Source of the DNA: Oscillospiraceae bacterium
GTDB taxonomy: Bacteria > Bacillota > Clostridia > Oscillospirales > Acutalibacteraceae
Assembly (NCBI GenBank): GCA_022487055.1
Contig: JAKVJJ010000009.1
Location: 1-58,172, forward strand
Direction: 5' to 3'
DNA: 58,172 bases
Of this stretch, positions 8,634 to 18,357 are shown piece by piece (positions within the stretch are counted from its first letter, which is position 1; each line of letters starts with the position of its first letter). The position numbers were made by a program, and so were the translations under genes. The notes beneath the pieces are model-generated. The model made no database searches, was not told the DNA's origin, and was given only the letters and a program-made list of their open reading frames with translations.

Positions 8634-10097
8634 ATGAAAGGTACTATGAAAAAGTGGACTGCAGCCGCTCTGGCCGCCGCAATGGCGGTTTCTATGGTGG
8701 GCTGCGGAGGAGGAAACAGCGGCAACTCTCAGGCAAGTACGGCATCAAATGCAAAAAGCGATGCTGCCTCTACCCAGAGCACAGCGGCGGGTACCTCAAA
8801 AGAGGGCAAGACCCTAAATATCTGGTGCTGGAATGATGAGTTTCAGGGTCAGTTCAACAAATTCTATCCGAATGTTAAGGAAGTAGCGAAGGATAAGTCT
8901 ACCACAACCTTAAAGGATGGCACGGTTGTCAAGTGGACCATTAACCCGAACGACAACAACAACTATCAGAACAAACTGGACGCGGCGTTGCAGGCACAGG
9001 ATTCCGCAAAGCAGGACGACAAAATTGATATGTTCTTGGTAGAAGCTGACTATGCACTGAAATATGTGGACAGCGATTATACATTGGATATCAAGAAAGA
9101 TATTGGTCTGACAGATGATGACCTTTCCAATCAGTACAAATATACAAAGGATATTGTCACCGATAAAAAAGGCGTGCAGAAAGGTACTTCATGGCAGGCA
9201 ACACCGGGCCTGTTTGCATACCGTCGCTCCATTGCAAAGAGCGTTCTGGGCACAGATGACCCGGAAAAGGTGCAGGCACAGCTTGCTGACTGGGATAAAT
9301 TCAACAGCGTTGCAGCCAAGGCACATGACAAGGGCTACAAGATGCTTTCCGGTTATGACGATAGCTACCGTGTGTTCTCCAACAATGTTTCCGCTCCTTG
9401 GGTAAACGGCACAACCGTCACAGTTGACCCTAACCTGATGAACTGGGTGAAACAGACAAAGGAGTATACAGACAAAGGCTACAACAACAAGACGGCCCTT
9501 TGGGATGACAAGTGGCAGTCTGACCAAGGCCCTGCCGGCAAGGTCTTTGGTTTCTTCTATTCCACATGGGGCATTAACTTTACATTGGTCGGCAACTCCC
9601 TCAAGACACCAGTTAAAGAAGGCGGCAAAGAGGAAGTCGGCAACGGCATCTATGGTGATTATGCAGTCTGCAAAGGGCCGCAGAACTACTATTGGGGCGG
9701 CACATGGATGTGCGCAGCTAAGGGCACGGACAATGCCGGCACGATTAAAGACATTATGAAGTCCCTGACCTGCAACAAGGACATTATGAAGAGCATTACG
9801 GAAAAGACACAGGATTACACCAACCATCAGGCCGCAATGCAGGAAATTGCAAACAGTGATTTCAAGTCCAAGTTCCTCGGTGGTCAGAACCATATCAAGC
9901 TGTTCTCTGAAGTTGCACCGAAGATCGATATGAGCAAGACCGGTATTTATGATCAGGGCATGAATGAAGGTTTCCAGAATGCTTTCAAGGATTATTTCAC
10001 CGGCAATGCTGATGTAGCAAAGGCAAAAGCAAACTTCGAAAAGACTGTCAAGGAAAAGTATCCGGAATTGACAGACGTCAAGTGGCCGACCACCTGA
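8634..10097 (+). CDS. sugar ABC transporter substrate-binding lipoprotein (CUT1, cellodextrin inferred)
   Basis: 487 residues. The N-terminus has a positively charged start, a hydrophobic stretch and the lipobox MVGC, so it is a lipoprotein anchored by the Cys near residue 24. A Gly/Ser/Asn-rich linker follows, then a type-I extracellular solute-binding fold (KTLNIWCWNDEFQGQFNKFYP, with Asn/Asp-rich loops and ALKYVDSDYTLDIKK). AAAGGAGG lies 8 bases before the ATG. It is followed by a hairpin and two permease genes, and preceded by lacI. Context with GH94 phosphorylase points to cellobiose or cellodextrin as ligand. The family is certain; the ligand is inferred. Confidence 0.85.
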   Translation: MKGTMKKWTAAALAAAMAVSMVGCGGGNSGNSQASTASNAKSDAASTQSTAAGTSKEGKTLNIWCWNDEFQGQFNKFYPNVKEVAKDKSTTTLKDGTVVKWTINPNDNNNYQNKLDAALQAQDSAKQDDKIDMFLVEADYALKYVDSDYTLDIKKDIGLTDDDLSNQYKYTKDIVTDKKGVQKGTSWQATPGLFAYRRSIAKSVLGTDDPEKVQAQLADWDKFNSVAAKAHDKGYKMLSGYDDSYRVFSNNVSAPWVNGTTVTVDPNLMNWVKQTKEYTDKGYNNKTALWDDKWQSDQGPAGKVFGFFYSTWGINFTLVGNSLKTPVKEGGKEEVGNGIYGDYAVCKGPQNYYWGGTWMCAAKGTDNAGTIKDIMKSLTCNKDIMKSITEKTQDYTNHQAAMQEIANSDFKSKFLGGQNHIKLFSEVAPKIDMSKTGIYDQGMNEGFQNAFKDYFTGNADVAKAKANFEKTVKEKYPELTDVKWPTT

Positions 10098-10131
10098 TGA
10101 TATGCTGAAAATTCAATAGATTCAGGAAAAT

Positions 10132-10182
10132 GCACGGCCGCGGGTCTGGTCGATTTATCCGGACTGTGACCGTGCTTTTTTT
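10132..10182 (+). terminator. leaky terminator between binding-protein and permease genes
   Basis: GCACGG...CCGTGC and GTCTGG...CCGGAC build one long stem with a small internal mismatch, followed by seven T. Between an SBP gene and its permeases such a hairpin usually stabilises the SBP mRNA and lowers permease expression. Confidence 0.75.
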
Positions 10183-10206
10183 ATCCGAACGAGAGGGGTC
10201 TTTCAC

Positions 10207-11160
10207 ATGAGTACCGGACGTCCGCCCAAAAAAGGCAAGCACATCAGCTACGCAAAATGGGGATACATATTTATTGCGCCATTCTTTGTTGTGTTTCTCA
10301 TTTTTCAGCTTGTGCCACTTGGCTCCACTATTTATTACAGTTTCTTTCAGTATTTCCGCTCTGGGCTGCGGATTATCGGGCCGAGTTTTGTCGGAATGAA
10401 AAACTATATCAGTTTGTTTCAAACGGACTTGCCCAAATATTTTGGCAACACCATGCTGATGTGGGTGGCCGGTTTTGTGCCGCAGATACTGGTGGCGCTA
10501 CTGTTGGCGTGCTGGTTTACCAATGAGCGGCTTAACTTGAAAGGGCAGCGTTTCTTTAAAACAGTCATTTATATGCCGAACCTAATTATGGCTTCCGCAT
10601 TCGCCATGCTGTTCTTTACCCTGTTTTCCGACAATGGGCCGGTAAACGCATCTCTTGTTTCCATGGGCATTCTCAAGCAGCCGTTTCAGTTCTTGTCAAA
10701 TGTTTCCGGCGCACGCGGATTGGTTGCCTTCATGAACTTCCTCATGTGGTTTGGCAACACCACTATTGTGCTGATGGCGGCGATTATGGGTGTGGATCCG
10801 GGGTTATATGAAGCTGCAGAAATAGATGGCGCGTCCTCTATGCAGATGTTTTGGAAAATCACGATTCCTCTTATCCAGCCGATTATGGTTTATGTGCTCA
10901 TCACTTCCTTGATTGGCGGCCTGCAGATGTTTGATGTGCCGCAGATTTTGACAAACGGCCAAGGTGAACCTGACCGCTGCACCACCACCATGATTATGTA
11001 CTTGAACAACCATATGTACAGTAAGAACTATGGCATGGCGGGTGCAGTTTCCACAGTACTGTTCGTCATGTGCGCAGTGCTGTGCCTGTTGGTTTATGCT
11101 TCTCTTACCAATGACAATGATTCTGCCCGCAAAGTTCGGAAAGGAAGTGCGAAATCATGA
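10207..11160 (+). CDS. sugar ABC transporter permease, MalF/UgpA type
   Basis: 317 residues with six predicted membrane helices after a short basic N-terminus (RPPKKGKHISYAKWGYIFIAPFF). The segment YEAAEIDGASSMQMFWKITIPLIQPIM is the EAA motif that docks on the ATPase subunit. GAGAGGGG precedes the ATG. It overlaps the next permease gene by four bases (ATGA), so the two are translationally coupled. It forms the inner-membrane channel for the lipoprotein encoded upstream. No ATPase gene is in the operon, so a shared MsmK/MsiK-type ATPase from elsewhere is required, which is common for CUT1 systems of Firmicutes. Confidence 0.9.
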   Translation: MSTGRPPKKGKHISYAKWGYIFIAPFFVVFLIFQLVPLGSTIYYSFFQYFRSGLRIIGPSFVGMKNYISLFQTDLPKYFGNTMLMWVAGFVPQILVALLLACWFTNERLNLKGQRFFKTVIYMPNLIMASAFAMLFFTLFSDNGPVNASLVSMGILKQPFQFLSNVSGARGLVAFMNFLMWFGNTTIVLMAAIMGVDPGLYEAAEIDGASSMQMFWKITIPLIQPIMVYVLITSLIGGLQMFDVPQILTNGQGEPDRCTTTMIMYLNNHMYSKNYGMAGAVSTVLFVMCAVLCLLVYASLTNDNDSARKVRKGSAKS

Positions 11161-12032
11161 GCAAAGCTCCAGAAACAAATCAGACGAAAGGCAGCAAAGG
11201 TAAGCTAACTGCGGCCAGAATCGGCTGCTACATTGTGCTTGCGATTGTCTGCTTCCTGTGCTTGTTCTTCTTCTATATGCTGATTATCAATTCCTCGCGC
11301 AATACATTTCAGATTCAACAGGGCTTTTCTTTCCTCCCAGGATTGTCCTTTGGAACGAACCTGAATAATACACTGAATGATGCCAATATTCCGGTAGTCA
11401 GCGGTATCTGCAACAGCCTCATTGTTTCTGCATTGAGTGCTGTACTGGCTACTTATTTTTCAGCAATGACGGCTTATGGCATTCATGCCTATGTTTTTAA
11501 GTTTAAGCGTACCGCTTTTGCACTGATTCTGCTGATTATGACTATGCCGACACAAATTTCCGCTGTTGGCTTTGTGAATGAAATGCAGGCTATGGGGCTG
11601 AAAGATTCTCTGATTCCGCTGTTCCTGCCCGCAATCGCCTCTCCGGTTGTGTTCTTCTTTATGAAGCAGTATATGGACAGCAATCTGCCCATGGAAATAG
11701 TGGAAGCGGCCAGAATTGACGGCAGCGGTGAATTTCACACATTCAACACCATTGTGCTTCCGATTATGAAGCCGGCCGTGGCGGTGCAGATGATTTTCAC
11801 ATTTGTCGGTGCATGGAACAATTACTTTATCCCTGCATTGCTGCTGGACAGTGCCAACAAAAAGACGCTGCCGATTCTGATTGCACAGCTTCGTGGTGCT
11901 GACTTCCTAAAATTCGATATGGGCAAAGTTTATATGCTCATCAACATTGCGATTGTCCCTGTTATTATTGTTTACCTTTTCCTTTCCAAATACATTGTCG
12001 GCGGTGTTGCACTTGGCGGTGTAAAGGGTTAA
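11157..12032 (+). CDS. sugar ABC transporter permease, MalG/UgpE type
   Basis: 291 residues with six helices. The EAA loop reads VEAARIDGSGEFHTFNTIV and the C-terminus YIVGGVALGGVKG is typical of MalG-type CUT1 permeases (GG-x-GAVKG). It starts within the stop of the preceding permease. A strong terminator follows, so this is the last gene of the lacI-SBP-permease-permease operon. It pairs with the MalF-type subunit to form the heterodimeric channel. Confidence 0.9.
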   Translation: MSKAPETNQTKGSKGKLTAARIGCYIVLAIVCFLCLFFFYMLIINSSRNTFQIQQGFSFLPGLSFGTNLNNTLNDANIPVVSGICNSLIVSALSAVLATYFSAMTAYGIHAYVFKFKRTAFALILLIMTMPTQISAVGFVNEMQAMGLKDSLIPLFLPAIASPVVFFFMKQYMDSNLPMEIVEAARIDGSGEFHTFNTIVLPIMKPAVAVQMIFTFVGAWNNYFIPALLLDSANKKTLPILIAQLRGADFLKFDMGKVYMLINIAIVPVIIVYLFLSKYIVGGVALGGVKG

Positions 12033-12053
12033 ATTTGTTTTCCTCCTATTTAT

Positions 12054-12113
12054 AAAAGAAGTAGTCCGGCATTTCCCACGCAGATGTGGAGATACCGGAC
12101 TACTTCTTTTTTA
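12054..12113. terminator. bidirectional terminator
   Basis: AAAAGAAGTAGTCCGG pairs perfectly with CCGGACTACTTCTTTT, with a 25-base loop that itself contains CCAC/GTGG pairing and T-runs on both sides. It separates the sugar operon from the convergent YhgE genes. Confidence 0.88.
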
Positions 12114-12128
12114 TGTAAACAGACGGCT

Positions 12129-14354
12129 TTATATTTTGGCTTTCTTATAAATACTTTCAAACTTTGCATTCATAATGTGGAAAGGCTTCTTCAGAGTGGA
12201 GACCAGCAGATAGGCAATGATAAAGAACACCATTGCCTTTTCATTTGCATAGACGTGCGCCCAGGTTGGGCCGGAAATCGCCTCGCGGAAATATTCGATG
12301 GCATAAGAGAAAGGCCACAGCGGGGCAAGCTTCCCAAAAATCTGCGGGTTTGTCACAATAGGATAGATACCGCCGGCACCTGCTATCTGGAATACCATCA
12401 TAATCACCGCAGCCGCTTTACCAACATTGCCGAGCAGCGCGACCAGAGTAAAGATAATGACGGTGAATGTTACGGAAGTCAACAGGCTGACCTCCAGCAT
12501 CAGTTTTTGGTCAGCTGGGTGGACACCAACCACATAGATGTCACCAAGAGTGATAATGATGGACTGGACCAGTGAAATACACAGGAATATTAGCATCTTG
12601 CCAAAATATTTCTGCGTCAGGTTCAGTTTCCAGCCGTTGATTTCATCCGGTTCATATTGAACTGTCAGCAGTGCGCAGGCCAGCAAAGCGCCAATCCAGA
12701 TGGCGAGAACCGTATAGAAAGGAGCAACACCAAGACCAAAAGTGTTGGCATGATAATAGTCGACTTCTTTAACGGTGACAGGGGAGGAGATGAAGTCGGC
12801 AATTTCTTCTGGATGGTTTTCAATTAAGTCGCTGGCATAAGCGAGGTCTTTGTCTGTAATGGAATTTACTTTGTTATACAGAGTGTTTAGACCCGCCTGC
12901 ATGGAGGTCAACTTGTTGTTCAGGTCTTTTGTTTGGCTGGAAGTCATTTCTCCGCGGGCAGTGTTAAAGGCGGCAAGGGCATTGAGCTGCGGCAAAATTG
13001 TTTGTGTGAGCTGCACCAGATTTCCAGTGTCCACTGCCTGCAGAGTCAGACTGCTGACAATGCCGTTCAGCACCGGTTTGGCGTCTGTGTTGATTTGACT
13101 GGAAAGTGTGGTCATTTTGGTGGATATGCTGCTGCTCAGGCCGGAAAGCGCTTTTAGTGCGGCGGCGGAGGATTTCTTGGAAGTGTCCGCGGAAAGAACC
13201 GGAATCTGTGCATTCAGGGCGGCTCGCTCATTCAGCACAATACGGTCAATATACTGCAGAGTATCTGCCACCAGAGAAAGCTGCTGCAGGTCATAGCTTT
13301 GCTGCAGGGCATGGAGCGTCTTAATATCGGACTGAAGCAGGGCATCCAGTGTGCTGCAGACGGTGGCACTGTGCTGCATCAAAGTGATGGTGTCTGCGGA
13401 GACGCTGTTTCCATTTGCCTGCTGTAAAAGGGCAATCATCTGTTGATTTTGGCTGTCCAGTTTGCTGAGCTGCTGTGCATCTGTGTTCAGATTGTCCAGC
13501 ATGGAATTGGCCATGGTTTGGGTATTCAGCAGCAGACTTTTGTCCGCGTCCAGCATACTCTGCAGATTATTTATCTGGGAATCCAGCTTTGGAATCAGTG
13601 TGGTACTCTTATTCAGATATTTTCGGAAGCCCTCTGCGTCGGTATTGGCACTGGCGGTATATTTTTTCAAAGAAGTGATGGTATCATTCGCCTGCAGCAG
13701 GGTGTTTTTCATTTCCTGCATGGTGGGCACAGTCATATGTGTGTCCTTCATTTCTGCTTTCACGGTGCTGATGACTTCCGTTGTGACTGTTTTAACAAAA
13801 TTCTGCTTGACATTTTCTGCCAACTTGACCTTTGCTGCATCCGTAATTTTTGTGGCAATGGAGTTGAGCTTTTGATTTACGCGGTAAGTAATGGCCGGCT
13901 TTTGTGGGGTGGAGGTGGTGAGGGTGAGCAGTCGGGAGGAGAAATTATTGGGAATCTCAATGAGCGCGTAATATTTGCCCTCGTTAAGGCCGTAGTTTGC
14001 CTGCCACTCATCCACAAACTCCCAACCAATAGATTTGTTCTTCTTCAGCTCTTTTACAATTTCGGTGCCGACATTGACAACTTTTCCGTTATAGACAGCA
14101 CCTTGGTCGTTGCTGACAATGGCCACAGGCAGATTGCCGGTATTGGCGTAAGGATCCCATGAAGCGTAAATGTTAATCCATGCGTAAAGGGAGGGTAAAA
14201 ATGCCAACCCGAGAATAATGCAGGTGGTGGCAAAATTTTTAAAGATGGTTTTGACATCATGGAAAAAAATCAGAAATATCGGATGGAAGGCAACATGAAC
14301 GGCATGAAAGGGCTTTTTCAGAATCCTTAAAAGAGCAGAAAAGAAATTTTTCAT
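12129..14354 (-). CDS. YhgE/Pip family membrane protein (second of pair)
   Basis: 741 residues. The preferred ATG is at 14354, seven bases after AGGAG; the ATG at 14360 overlaps the upstream stop but sits only one base from the signal. One N-terminal helix with the family motif PSLYAWINIYASWDPY leads into a long extracellular, partly coiled-coil domain (about 60-500, rich in Ser/Thr/Gln), then five to six C-terminal helices of the ABC-2/YhgE type (WIGALLACALLT, FQIAGAGGIYPI). YhgE/Pip proteins include phage-infection protein Pip and EsaA-like type VII secretion parts. No ESX genes are seen here. It is paired with the larger paralogue just upstream; the function is not known. Confidence 0.85.
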   Translation of the reverse strand: MKNFFSALLRILKKPFHAVHVAFHPIFLIFFHDVKTIFKNFATTCIILGLAFLPSLYAWINIYASWDPYANTGNLPVAIVSNDQGAVYNGKVVNVGTEIVKELKKNKSIGWEFVDEWQANYGLNEGKYYALIEIPNNFSSRLLTLTTSTPQKPAITYRVNQKLNSIATKITDAAKVKLAENVKQNFVKTVTTEVISTVKAEMKDTHMTVPTMQEMKNTLLQANDTITSLKKYTASANTDAEGFRKYLNKSTTLIPKLDSQINNLQSMLDADKSLLLNTQTMANSMLDNLNTDAQQLSKLDSQNQQMIALLQQANGNSVSADTITLMQHSATVCSTLDALLQSDIKTLHALQQSYDLQQLSLVADTLQYIDRIVLNERAALNAQIPVLSADTSKKSSAAALKALSGLSSSISTKMTTLSSQINTDAKPVLNGIVSSLTLQAVDTGNLVQLTQTILPQLNALAAFNTARGEMTSSQTKDLNNKLTSMQAGLNTLYNKVNSITDKDLAYASDLIENHPEEIADFISSPVTVKEVDYYHANTFGLGVAPFYTVLAIWIGALLACALLTVQYEPDEINGWKLNLTQKYFGKMLIFLCISLVQSIIITLGDIYVVGVHPADQKLMLEVSLLTSVTFTVIIFTLVALLGNVGKAAAVIMMVFQIAGAGGIYPIVTNPQIFGKLAPLWPFSYAIEYFREAISGPTWAHVYANEKAMVFFIIAYLLVSTLKKPFHIMNAKFESIYKKAKI

Positions 14355-14356
14355 GT

Positions 14357-17002
14357 TCATTCTCCTAACCCGGATTTCTGAAAATCAACTTCAAATTTAT
14401 GGAAGGTCCTGTTAAGCGGAATCAGCGTGAAGTATCCGCCGAATAAGAACAGCAGGCCGAAGATTGTCAGCCCCACTACATCGCCGGTGACTGTACTAGC
14501 CAGCGAACCGGCAATGGCCTCCCGCATACCGCTGAGCGTATAAGTAAATGGGAACAGCGGCTGCAGTACACGGAAAATGGGAGGGTCGACCTGCACCGGA
14601 TAGGAACCGCCGGCGCCCGCTATCTGCATAATCAGATAGATAATGGAGAGCGCTTTGCCGAAGTTACCAAGTGTTGCCATCAAGGTATAGGTGATGATGG
14701 AAAACACCAGTGAAGAAAAAACGCTGAAGAAAATGAACATTGCCGGATGCAGCACATAGATTTTCAAATAGACAATATCGCCGACTGAAACAATCATTCC
14801 CTGCACAGCGGCGAATGTAGCAAACAGCAGCATTTTACCAAAATATTTTTCCCGCATGGTTATCTTTTCAATGCCGTCAAACCATGCGACTTCCGGTTTT
14901 AGCACAGAGTTCAGGATCAGGCAGCCAACCCAAAGTGCCAGAGTGGTGTAAAGAGGAGTCATTCCAGTGCCGTAATTCGGGATGGGATAGATGGCTTCCT
15001 CCTGAATATCAAATGGTTCCGCCACATAATTGCCAATCAGTTTCGGGTTATTCTGCATGATAGCAATGAGGGTAGAGATACTTTCATTTCCGGTGGTATC
15101 CAGCTTGCCGCCAAGGGCGCTGATGACGCTTTTAAACTGTGTCAGTTTTTCGTAAAGCCCGTTGGAGAAGCTGGCGGAGAGTTGGGCACCCTGCTGCGCG
15201 TTTTTCAGCATCGTGGAAATCTGGGTGCTCAGTTCCTTGGCACTCTGGATGAGGTCATTGGTGCCTGCAATCGTTTTGCTCAGGCCGGTGCTGATTTTTT
15301 TGAGGTCGCTTTTGACATTGGAATTGTAAAGCGCAAGGGAAGTAGTCAAATGTTCCACAATATTGCCGCAGCAGGTGCTAAGCTGATTGGCGGTTTCCCT
15401 GGAGATAGCTGTGCCGCTGTGAAGTTGGTTGCTGAGGGTGCCAAGGTTGCCCTGCAGGGTGGCAATGTCCGGTTTAACGGCCTGCAGGGCAGAAATGAGT
15501 GCATTTACCTGCTGTGTCTGAGCAGCAAACGTTTGTGTTCGGAATTTCTGCAGGTCTGACAGTGCCCGGTCAATCGTGGAAATGGCATTTTTTATTTTTA
15601 TCTGTGCCCCTGCAATATTGGAATTCAGGGTAACGAAAGCATTGTCCACTTTGGGTTGCGTTGCAAGAAGGTTATCCATTTCAGTGGAAACCACGGTGGT
15701 GATGTGTGCGTCCTGAATGGATTTGAGGGACTTCAGAATGGATTTCAGTGTAGCGCTTTCCGGAAAGGTGGTACTCAGCTCTGTCACAGCAGTGATAGCA
15801 TCATTCAGCGCCGTGTCCATTTGCTGCATCAGCACCTTAGTTTGCGCAAAGAGTGTCTGCAGGGACTGATAAGTCTGGTCGGTGGTTGTATGTACTGTGT
15901 CAACCCCTTTTTGCAGCTTGGTCAGCCCGTCCTGCAGGCTTTGCAAAGCTGACCGGAGCTGCTTGAGAGAGGCAATGGCAGAATCCATGTCTGAAGCATA
16001 GTCATAGTCTCTGCATTTTTCCAAAAATGTGATGGTGGAGTCGACGGTACTGTTTAAGGAACCGAGCTGCACACTGAGAACCGGAACAATCGTATCGACT
16101 TTTTCATCTGCGGTATTGGTTGCGGCATCGTTCAGGGAAAGAAACAGGGAACGGATTTTTTCACCTGAGGACTTTGCATATTCCAAATTGGCGCTGATGC
16201 TTTTGGTGGATAAATCCATTGTCTTTTGCATGGTGGAAAGTGACTGTTGACTGTTGACATTGGATTTAGCTAAGGAATCCAGACTGCTTTGCACAGCCGG
16301 CATGGAGCTATTTAAATTGGAAAGCAGTTCGCTCAGGCTGGTGGAGTTGGAGCTGACTGTCTGCAATGTGCCGGTGATGGTTTCCATATTGCGGTTGAGG
16401 GAAATAATAGCGTCCTTTGTTTTCAGAATGCTGCCCTCATTTTGGCTGGCAGAATTGCCAACGGAATTTACCGCTTTATAGGCGAGCTCATTCACTGTGG
16501 AAACAAATTCACTCTTGACCTGCTGTACAACGGTACTGCTGACCGTTGAGGTGATTTTGTTGGCAACGGCATTTGCTTTGGTGTCCGCTTTATAAATAAT
16601 TTGGGGTTTGTGCGGTTTGTCGGAAAGAACAGAGAGCAGATTGGAGGAAAAGTCGGAGGGAATTTCAATGGAAGCGTAATAGGTGCTGTCAATCAGCCCC
16701 ATGTCCGCCTCCTTAGAGGTCGTAAACACCCATTTCACTTTTTTGTTTTTTTTCAGTTCGGTCACAATTTGCTGGCCGACGTTAACCGAAGTTCCTCTGA
16801 AGGAAGCCTCTTTGTCATTATTAACCACAGCCACCGGCAGATCCTGCAGATTATTATAAAGGTCCCAGCATGCCTGTACATTTATCCATGCGTATAATGA
16901 GGGAATCGCGCAGATGCCCAATATCACAAGAATGGCAACGGGATTGCGCAGGATGCGGTACCAGTCCTTACGATAAACTTTGCTGATATGGTGAAAATTC
17001 AT
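14357..17002 (-). CDS. YhgE/Pip family membrane protein (first of pair)
   Basis: 881 residues from the ATG at 17002, which has GGAAGGGA upstream; the longer frame begins without a ribosome site. It has the same plan as its downstream neighbour: helix 1 with IPSLYAWINVQACWDLYNN, a very long extracellular domain of alpha-helical repeats (about 60-680), and a C-terminal membrane block with LWVGCLILNSVL and IMQIAGAGGSYPV. The two genes overlap or abut by a few bases and form one transcriptional unit. The proteins probably form a heteromeric envelope complex (inference). Possible roles are export, phage adsorption or cell-envelope stress. Confidence 0.85.
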   Translation of the reverse strand: MNFHHISKVYRKDWYRILRNPVAILVILGICAIPSLYAWINVQACWDLYNNLQDLPVAVVNNDKEASFRGTSVNVGQQIVTELKKNKKVKWVFTTSKEADMGLIDSTYYASIEIPSDFSSNLLSVLSDKPHKPQIIYKADTKANAVANKITSTVSSTVVQQVKSEFVSTVNELAYKAVNSVGNSASQNEGSILKTKDAIISLNRNMETITGTLQTVSSNSTSLSELLSNLNSSMPAVQSSLDSLAKSNVNSQQSLSTMQKTMDLSTKSISANLEYAKSSGEKIRSLFLSLNDAATNTADEKVDTIVPVLSVQLGSLNSTVDSTITFLEKCRDYDYASDMDSAIASLKQLRSALQSLQDGLTKLQKGVDTVHTTTDQTYQSLQTLFAQTKVLMQQMDTALNDAITAVTELSTTFPESATLKSILKSLKSIQDAHITTVVSTEMDNLLATQPKVDNAFVTLNSNIAGAQIKIKNAISTIDRALSDLQKFRTQTFAAQTQQVNALISALQAVKPDIATLQGNLGTLSNQLHSGTAISRETANQLSTCCGNIVEHLTTSLALYNSNVKSDLKKISTGLSKTIAGTNDLIQSAKELSTQISTMLKNAQQGAQLSASFSNGLYEKLTQFKSVISALGGKLDTTGNESISTLIAIMQNNPKLIGNYVAEPFDIQEEAIYPIPNYGTGMTPLYTTLALWVGCLILNSVLKPEVAWFDGIEKITMREKYFGKMLLFATFAAVQGMIVSVGDIVYLKIYVLHPAMFIFFSVFSSLVFSIITYTLMATLGNFGKALSIIYLIMQIAGAGGSYPVQVDPPIFRVLQPLFPFTYTLSGMREAIAGSLASTVTGDVVGLTIFGLLFLFGGYFTLIPLNRTFHKFEVDFQKSGLGE

Positions 17003-17172
17003 TTTATCTGTCCCTTCCGTAAACATAGGCCGGCAGAAGCAGCACGTATCATTCTGTAAATTAAAAAGCAATTACTTAAAAGAATATCTTATCTTTTTCG
17101 GCGATATGTGAATTTCAAAGACGGAATTTATAAATAAACTATGAACTGGATAGACAGCATACACCGAGTGTC

Positions 17173-17222
17173 AAAAAAACAGCCGCACAGCCAAGCTGAA
17201 AAAGCAGCATCGGCTGTGCGGC
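17173..17222 (-). terminator. terminator after the 37-aa gene
   Basis: GCCGCACAGCC and GGCTGTGCGGC form a perfect 11-bp stem, followed on the minus strand by seven T. It lies directly after the small gene at 17227-17340 and argues that this gene is transcribed separately from yhgE. Confidence 0.85.
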
Positions 17223-17226
17223 AGGA

Positions 17227-17340
17227 TTAAATTAAGTTCAGTTTCATGGCAATTCCAAGAAAACAGACAAGCACTGCAACTGTAAAAATAACCATATGCG
17301 CAATCCGCTCTTGCTTGGTTTCCCGATTATGAGAAGACAT
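17227..17340 (-). CDS. 37-residue single-pass membrane peptide
   Basis: A small gene encoding MSSHNRETKQERIAHM, then a hydrophobic helix (VIFTVAVLVCFLGIAM) and KLNLI. AAGGAG lies eight bases before the ATG and a strong terminator begins four bases after the stop, so it looks like a real monocistronic gene. A charged N-terminus followed by one helix predicts a membrane-anchored peptide. It is not recognised as a named family. It lies between the yhgE pair and the Sir2 gene, transcribed towards yhgE but separated from it by the terminator. Confidence 0.7.
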   Translation of the reverse strand: MSSHNRETKQERIAHMVIFTVAVLVCFLGIAMKLNLI

Positions 17341-17462
17341 CTTTAAAATCTCCTTCATCTATTTTCATTATTATAACATATAACCCTTCTTTCAGCAAGG
17401 AGCGGCTTGCTCTTTCCCAACAAAAGAAGTAAGATAAATGCAGACCAGAAAGAGGGAATTTG

Positions 17463-18182
17463 ATGGATCAGATTGCACAGCTTCAGCAGATGCTGAATCA
17501 AAGCCGCCAGGTGGTTTTCTTTGGCGGAGCAGGTGTTTCCACCGAAAGCGGAATTCCGGATTTTCGCAGTACGGATGGGTTGTATCATCAGAAATATCCA
17601 TTCCCGCCGGAAACGATGTTGAGCCATACCTTTTATCGGCAGCATCCGGAGGAATTTTTCGCATTTTACCGGGACAAAATGCTGTATCCGCAGGCCAAAC
17701 CAAACGCTGCCCACAGAAAGCTGGCAGAGCTGGAGCAGGCAGGAAAACTTACTGCAGTTGTTACACAGAATATCGACGGACTGCATCAGGCGGCGGGCAG
17801 TCAAAAGGTTTTTGAGCTGCACGGCAGTGTTCTGCGCAATTATTGTGAACGCTGCGGCAAATTTTATCCGGCGGAGACCATCCTGAGCAGTAGCGGAGTA
17901 CCGCACTGCTCCTGCGGCGGAATCATTAAACCGGATGTTGTGTTGTATGAGGAAGGTCTTAATCAGGATGTCATGGAAGGAGCCGTTCGTGCGATCATGG
18001 ACGCGGATATGCTGATCATTGCGGGCACTTCACTGGTGGTTTATCCGGCGGCCGGGTTGATTCGGTATTACCGTGGAAACCGGCTGGTGCTCATCAATAA
18101 ATCTGCTACACCTGCAGATGCAGCGGCAAATTTAGTGCTGCATGAACCGGTTGGCAAAGTGCTTGCACAGCTCCACGCCTGA
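17463..18182 (+). CDS. cobB: NAD-dependent protein deacylase, Sir2 family
   Basis: 239 residues, normal for a bacterial sirtuin. GAGVSTESGIPDFRS is the NAD-binding motif, TQNIDGLHQ the second, and FELHGSV holds the catalytic His. A zinc site is formed by CERC and, after about 20 residues, CSC, the spacing usual in Clostridia. The ATG at 17463 has AGAGGG six bases upstream; the TTG just before it is in frame but less well placed. The enzyme removes acetyl or other acyl groups from lysines using NAD, in the cytoplasm. It stands alone between the small membrane peptide and a convergent DUF1540 gene. Confidence 0.93.
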   Translation: MDQIAQLQQMLNQSRQVVFFGGAGVSTESGIPDFRSTDGLYHQKYPFPPETMLSHTFYRQHPEEFFAFYRDKMLYPQAKPNAAHRKLAELEQAGKLTAVVTQNIDGLHQAAGSQKVFELHGSVLRNYCERCGKFYPAETILSSSGVPHCSCGGIIKPDVVLYEEGLNQDVMEGAVRAIMDADMLIIAGTSLVVYPAAGLIRYYRGNRLVLINKSATPADAAANLVLHEPVGKVLAQLHA

Positions 18183-18300
18183 TTATGAAACTGATTGACA
18201 ACGAAAAAGCGGCCGAACAAATTCAGTCTGCCTCCGGGAAGCGTGTTTGCCGCTGTATCCGCAAAAATTACCGAAAATTTTCCGTATATCAGATTGCATA

Positions 18301-18347
18301 AAAAAACTGCTCCGTGGGGGATTGAACACCCGCCGGAGCAGTTTTTT
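18301..18347. terminator. bidirectional terminator
   Basis: AAAAAACTGCTCCG pairs with CGGAGCAGTTTTTT and the loop carries GGGG/CACCC. It lies between the convergent sirtuin and DUF1540 genes. The rest of the 175-base gap holds no recognisable gene. Confidence 0.85.
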
Positions 18348-18357
18348 GCAGGGGAAA

